From Streptomyces sp. LBL (lineage in GTDB: Bacteria; Actinomycetota; Actinomycetes; Streptomycetales; Streptomycetaceae), in contig NZ_JARXYX010000032.1 in assembly GCF_029893585.1 (NCBI RefSeq), positions 58,216-122,215 of the forward strand: DNA of 64,000 nucleotides. The letters are read 5' to 3'. Positions 60,304 to 64,000 of this stretch are shown here, piece after piece. Made by a program: the position numbers and the translations under genes. How positions within the stretch are numbered: the first letter of the stretch is position 1; each line of letters opens with the position of its first letter. Below the pieces are notes generated by a model. That model worked only from the letters and a program-made list of their open reading frames with translations, had not been told where the DNA came from and did no database searches.

Positions 60304-61071
60304 ATGGCCCGTTCCATCGCCGCCCGTACCGTCGCCGCGACCGGTGTCGTCACGGCGCTCGTCATCGGGGCCACCGCGTGCGCCTCCGCCGGGGACGACA
60401 AGGACCCCGACCACCGGTCCTTCGCGTTGCAGGGACGTACTCTCACCATCGACTCCGACGACTCCGCGCTGGAGATCGTCGCCACGGACGACCAGCCGAC
60501 GGGCAAGGTCGCGGTGACCCGCTGGTTCCAGGGCACGGTCACCATGGGCAAGGATCCCAAGGTCACCTGGTCCATGAAGGACGACCGGCTGACACTGCGG
60601 ATGAAGTGCTCCGGTGTGGTCGCCGACTGCGCGGCCGATCACCGCATCGAGGTGCCGCGCGGGATCGCCGTGAAGGTCGAGGACGGCGACGGCAACGTCC
60701 GGGCCCGCGGCTTCGAGGACGCGCTGAGCATCCGTACGGGCGACGGCTCGGTCCGTGTCACCGACACCACCGGCCCGCTGGACCTGCGCACCGGCGACGG
60801 ATCCGTGCGCGCCGAGGTCTCCTCGCGGCAGGTCCGCACCCACACCGGTGACGGCTCGGTACACCTCGAGCTCGGCGCCGTACCGGACCGGGTGGACTCC
60901 CGCTCCGGAGACGGCTCCGTCACGATGGTGCTGCCCCGCGCCACCTACCGCGTGACGACCCGGACCGGCGACGGCGGCGTGGATGTGTCCGTGCCCCGGG
61001 ACGACTCCAGCTCCCATGCGGTGTCCGCGCAGACCGGGGACGGCAAGGTCACGGTCCGAACCGCGAACTGA
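60304..61071 (+). CDS. DUF4097-type lipoprotein with right-handed beta repeats
   Basis: The 255-residue exported protein has a signal ending in a lipobox-like VIGATACASAG (Cys about residue 26), so it is probably membrane-anchored by lipid. The mature part is built of repeated strand pairs with GDGSV/TGDGSV motifs (about residues 140-250) characteristic of DUF4097, predicted beta-helix or autotransporter-like repeats. Its role is unknown; such lipoproteins sit on the outer face of the membrane. ATG 60304 lies after GGGGGAG. Confidence 0.82.
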   Translation: MARSIAARTVAATGVVTALVIGATACASAGDDKDPDHRSFALQGRTLTIDSDDSALEIVATDDQPTGKVAVTRWFQGTVTMGKDPKVTWSMKDDRLTLRMKCSGVVADCAADHRIEVPRGIAVKVEDGDGNVRARGFEDALSIRTGDGSVRVTDTTGPLDLRTGDGSVRAEVSSRQVRTHTGDGSVHLELGAVPDRVDSRSGDGSVTMVLPRATYRVTTRTGDGGVDVSVPRDDSSSHAVSAQTGDGKVTVRTAN

Positions 61072-61145
61072 CCGGCCCGTGTGTTCGTCCTCAACCGGTG
61101 GGAGAATGGCACTGGGCAGGATGGATCACAGCACGGGAGAGGCAT

Positions 61146-62531
61146 GTGACGGCGACACCACCGCAGTCGGACTCGCCGTCGGTGCCGCGCGCACCCCGTC
61201 CCGTACGCCTCGCACTCCGCGACACCCTCGCCCTGATCGTTCTGCCGCTGGTCGGCGCGCTCGCGCTGCCCGCCGCCTTCGCCGGAGGTGGCACCCGGCG
61301 CTGGTTCGGCGGCCGCGCCGAGAACCAGCGCGCCGAGGCGCAGGCCGCGAAGGACGCCGCCGCGGCCGCGTTCTACGAGCTCGACACCGCCCAGCGTGAC
61401 CTGCAGATCTCGATCGAGACCATCACGGCTGTCGACGACTCCCCGGCCGCCCGGCGCACGGTCGCCGACTTCGACGCGATCGGCCGCCGCATCGACGAGG
61501 CCAGCCGCCAGTACATCGAGGCCGTCGACGCGTACGACCTCGACCACCATGACCTGGAGGCCTCGGCCGCCGCCCAGGCCCGCACCGCGCTCACCCGGGC
61601 CAAGGACGAACTGGCTCGGGTCAAGCAGGAGCTGGACCGGTTCACGGGCGGGCTCGGACCACTGCTCGGCAAGGCCGAGACGCAGCTGGCACGCCTCGCC
61701 CCCGCCGTCGAACGGGCCCGCCAGGGTCTGCTCGCCGCGTCCAACGCCCTCGATGCCGTACGAGGATCAGGACTGAAGGCGGACGATCTCGCCGCCCGTC
61801 TCGCCACCCTCGCCCCCGAGCTGACCAAGCTGAACCAGGGCGCCGGACAGCACGGCGTCCCGCAGACACTGGAACGCGCCGAGAGGGTGGCCCGAGAGGC
61901 CGAGACGGTCCGGGCGGAGGCCGAACGGCTGCCGGAGCGGGCCGCCGAGATCGACCACCGGCTGGTCTCCCTGCGTACCCGCGCCCAGGCCCTCACCACC
62001 CGCGCCGAGCAGGTCGAGCCGGTCCTGAGCGAGCTGCGGCGACGCTTCACCGCCGCCTGCTGGCAGGACCTCCAGCACGTCCCGGACCAGGCCGAGCAGA
62101 ACGTGGCCCAGGCCGAGCAGAAGCTGCGCGAGGCCCGCGCCGCCCGTGACGACCAGCGCTGGCCGGACGCGACCGCCCTGCTGTCGACCGTTCGCGCGCT
62201 GCTCAACACGACCGACGAGTCGGTGTCGGCCGCGCGCGACCGGCTGGAGCGGCTCAACGCCGTGCAGAAGGACCCGCGGCAGGAGATCGACAGGACGCGC
62301 TTCGCGATCCGGGACGCCCAGCGGCTGGCGATGACCGGCCGGACGACGCCCGAGCCGCGGCACGCCCGACCGCTCGACGACTCCGTGGGCCGCCTGGACC
62401 GGGCGATCGCGGGCCTGGAGGGACGGCACCCGGACTACTGGCACTTCCTCACCGAGACGGAGGCGGTGCGCCAGTCGGTGGCCAGGGTGGTCGCGCAGAT
62501 CCGGGAAGATCGCGGTTCTGCAACGCCGTAA
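61146..62531 (+). CDS. Membrane-anchored coiled-coil protein
   Basis: The 461-residue protein has one membrane helix at about residues 25-47 (LALRDTLALIVLPLVGALAL). It is followed by about 400 residues of Ala/Glu/Arg/Leu heptad-rich helices (RAEAQAAKDAAAAAFYELDT, LERAERVAREAETVRAEAER). A small glycine-free C-terminal domain (DYWHFLTETEAVRQSVARVV) follows. The helix orientation puts the coiled coil outside or inside depending on topology; the basic N-terminus favours an exterior coil. Widespread in Streptomyces, function unknown. GTG 61146 follows GGGAGAGG. Confidence 0.78.
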   Translation: MTATPPQSDSPSVPRAPRPVRLALRDTLALIVLPLVGALALPAAFAGGGTRRWFGGRAENQRAEAQAAKDAAAAAFYELDTAQRDLQISIETITAVDDSPAARRTVADFDAIGRRIDEASRQYIEAVDAYDLDHHDLEASAAAQARTALTRAKDELARVKQELDRFTGGLGPLLGKAETQLARLAPAVERARQGLLAASNALDAVRGSGLKADDLAARLATLAPELTKLNQGAGQHGVPQTLERAERVAREAETVRAEAERLPERAAEIDHRLVSLRTRAQALTTRAEQVEPVLSELRRRFTAACWQDLQHVPDQAEQNVAQAEQKLREARAARDDQRWPDATALLSTVRALLNTTDESVSAARDRLERLNAVQKDPRQEIDRTRFAIRDAQRLAMTGRTTPEPRHARPLDDSVGRLDRAIAGLEGRHPDYWHFLTETEAVRQSVARVVAQIREDRGSATP

Positions 62532-62676
62532 GGCGCGGGGCTGTCTCGATACGCCGGGCTGTCCCGATACGCGGCTCCCCGCGCGGCCGCGACCAGCCAT
62601 GGTGGTGCCGCGGACAAGAAACGACACCACCGGAAACACGGCACCACCGGGAATAACGGCACCACCAGCGGAGCGT

Positions 62677-63813
62677 CTAGCTGCGGTAGCCGTAGTACGC
62701 GGAGTTCGGGTACGACGCGATCAGGCTCGACAGCGACCGCCGGTAGGTGTCGGTGTCGTGGTAGGTCAGGTACGGGACACCGCTGGAGCTGCGGTACGTG
62801 GTCATCATGGAGTGGTCCTTCGACCCGTCCTTGTCGAAGTCCACCTGCAGCACGTCACCAAGGTCCATCTGGTACGCGTTGGGCAGCGCGGTCGTCCGCT
62901 TGGCGGTCTGCGTGAACCAGGACCACTCGTTGACGCCGATCCAGGTGTCGGATTCGCTCGTCTTGGAGTACCAGGTGTCGTAGTCCTCCGTGGAGCTGGT
63001 GACCTGCTTCCAACCGCCGGCGAAGAGGGACTGGCTGAGGAAGTTGGTGCAGTCGCCGCCGACGCTGTTGTAGCGGCGGTAGGCGGAGTTGTAGTTCTTC
63101 CAGTACTTCTCGGCGTACGTCACCATCGCCGCGTAGTTGTACGGGGTCGTGGTGGCGAGGTTCTTGGGCTTGGCCGGGGCGGGGTACGTGATGGCCGACT
63201 TGGGCGCGTCGATGACGGCGTTCAGGTGGACGGTGGCCGCCGCGGTGGCCGGGGCGGGCTGGTTGACCGGGCGGGGGCCGCGGTCGGTGAGCCGTTCGCC
63301 GGTGAGCTGCCAGGTGCCGTCCGGGCGGGCGGCGAAGGTGAGTTCGTGGTGGGCGGTGAAGCCCGTGGTGGCGGGTTCGTCGCCGCGTATCTTCGCGTAC
63401 GTCAGCGTGGTGGCCTCGGTGACCTGGACCGTGGCCGTGCTACCGCTCAGGCGGGTGCTGTCGACGGTGACCTCGGTGTCGCCGTCGGTGTAGGCCTCGC
63501 CGAGCGCGGCGAGCCGGGAGCGGGTGTTCCGCAGGGACGTCAGGGCGGTGTTCTCGGTCGTGGCCTGCGCGGCGGCGAGCTGGACGCCACCGGTCGCCTT
63601 CAGGGCCGTACGACCGGACGAGGACCCATCGAGCAGGGCTGCCGTGCGGTCGGTGAGCAGGGCGTCCGCGACGCGGCCGAACGCGTCGGTGGTCGCCGCG
63701 GTCACGACGGGGGACGGGGTGCCGGCCGCGTGGGCGGCGGACACGGGGAGCAGTGCGGCGGAGAGGGCCGACACGACCACGGCGGCGCAACGGGCCCTGC
63801 TCGTACCGGACAT
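62677..63813 (-). CDS. Secreted amidase-domain protein (Amidase_6-like)
   Basis: The 378-residue protein has a signal peptide (residues 1-29, AAHAAG). A long N-terminal region follows (about residues 30-225), and then a C-terminal cysteine-peptidase/amidase domain with catalytic Cys in GGDCTNFLSQSLFAGG and His in GSKDHSMMTTY, plus WIGVNEWSWF. This combination is the Amidase_6 family, which probably cuts peptide crosslinks or side chains in the wall. ATG 63813 is chosen; longer upstream frames cross the poly-G tract. It is the last gene in the window. Confidence 0.85.
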   Translation of the reverse strand: MSGTSRARCAAVVVSALSAALLPVSAAHAAGTPSPVVTAATTDAFGRVADALLTDRTAALLDGSSSGRTALKATGGVQLAAAQATTENTALTSLRNTRSRLAALGEAYTDGDTEVTVDSTRLSGSTATVQVTEATTLTYAKIRGDEPATTGFTAHHELTFAARPDGTWQLTGERLTDRGPRPVNQPAPATAAATVHLNAVIDAPKSAITYPAPAKPKNLATTTPYNYAAMVTYAEKYWKNYNSAYRRYNSVGGDCTNFLSQSLFAGGWKQVTSSTEDYDTWYSKTSESDTWIGVNEWSWFTQTAKRTTALPNAYQMDLGDVLQVDFDKDGSKDHSMMTTYRSSSGVPYLTYHDTDTYRRSLSSLIASYPNSAYYGYRS

Positions 63814-63876
63814 GCTTGATCTCACTGGGTGTCTCCTTGAGGCGGGGGGTGGTTCAGCGCACGACCGTCGACCAGT

Positions 63877-63932
<56 letters not shown>

Positions 63933-64000
63933 CCACACCACCCCACGGCCCCCGCCGTGAAGGGAAAGCCCATTCACTGCAAAAAAGTGGGGACCTTAAA

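Overview
The window is high-GC actinobacterial chromosome and is almost certainly Streptomyces. Supporting signs are the GC-rich third codon positions, GTG/TTG starts with purine-rich ribosome sites, 4-bp ATGA/GTGA operon overlaps, and characteristic families (SCO2322-like protein, DUF2277, DUF1992, GT87/PAP2 fusion, XRE regulator with small Cys-rich proteins). Rare TTA codons occur only in the atypical left end. All identifications come from reading the sequence; no search was run.

Layout. 0.2-6 kb is a worn accessory zone. It holds two secreted orphan proteins, an AraC regulator split by a one-base shift, a TPR protein, and an ABC-2 permease fragment fused in frame to the tail of a histidine kinase in front of its response regulator. 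6-12.3 kb carries a DHA2 exporter with an extra C-terminal domain, a methyltransferase, a cell-wall amidase, a Gly/Pro/Gln-rich membrane protein, an F420-type (LLM) oxidoreductase and a small membrane protein. 12.3-19.8 kb holds a GT4 / methyltransferase / alpha-alpha-toroid operon, divergent from a KstR-type TetR regulator, followed by a P450-type ferredoxin, an aldehyde dehydrogenase and a metallo-hydrolase. A TPP aptamer lies on the minus strand just beyond the regulator and points into it. 20.1-26.5 kb is a cobalamin-riboswitch-controlled vitamin uptake operon: two secreted or anchored proteins, then ECF T, AA and S components. 26.6-29.6 kb holds a quinone-reductase remnant and glpFK. 29.7-36.4 kb has a FadA5-like thiolase divergent from a CYP125-like P450, then two polyprenyl-type glycosyltransferases.

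36.6-48.9 kb is mixed: an O-methyltransferase behind a palindromic operator, an FHA protein, DUF1992, a pair of related coiled-coil proteins, a DHA2 exporter fused to a winged-helix-like domain, a zinc-ribbon/peptidoglycan-binding membrane protein, a HAD phosphatase, a GDT1-type Mn exporter behind a yybP-ykoY aptamer, a secreted HNH nuclease and a PhoD phosphatase. 49.3-54.7 kb has a large FAD protein, DoxX with an iron box, DedA, DUF2277, an epoxide-hydrolase-like enzyme and a YnfA protein. 55.0-56.2 kb is a 1.15-kb element with 88-bp terminal inverted repeats, a 5-bp target duplication and one Gly-rich secreted cargo gene but no transposase. The right end has a HAD hydrolase, an XRE regulator, three overlapping Cys-rich small ORFs, tRNA-Val(UAC), a DUF4097 lipoprotein, a coiled-coil membrane protein and a secreted amidase. 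It ends in a poly-G/poly-C tract that looks like an assembly artefact.

How the genes fit together. The strongest theme is a sterol/cholesterol side-chain type module: CYP125-like P450, ferredoxin, aldehyde dehydrogenase, FadA5-like thiolase, metallo-hydrolase and KstR-like repressor. It is spread over about 17 kb but tied together by KstR-type operators, and a second palindrome family (CTGACG-N3-CGTCAG) also marks the aldehyde dehydrogenase, the P450 (imperfect copy) and the LLM oxidoreductase. A second theme is metal and cofactor sensing by RNA (B12, TPP, Mn). A third is an unusual density of short tandem repeats between genes and inside linkers.
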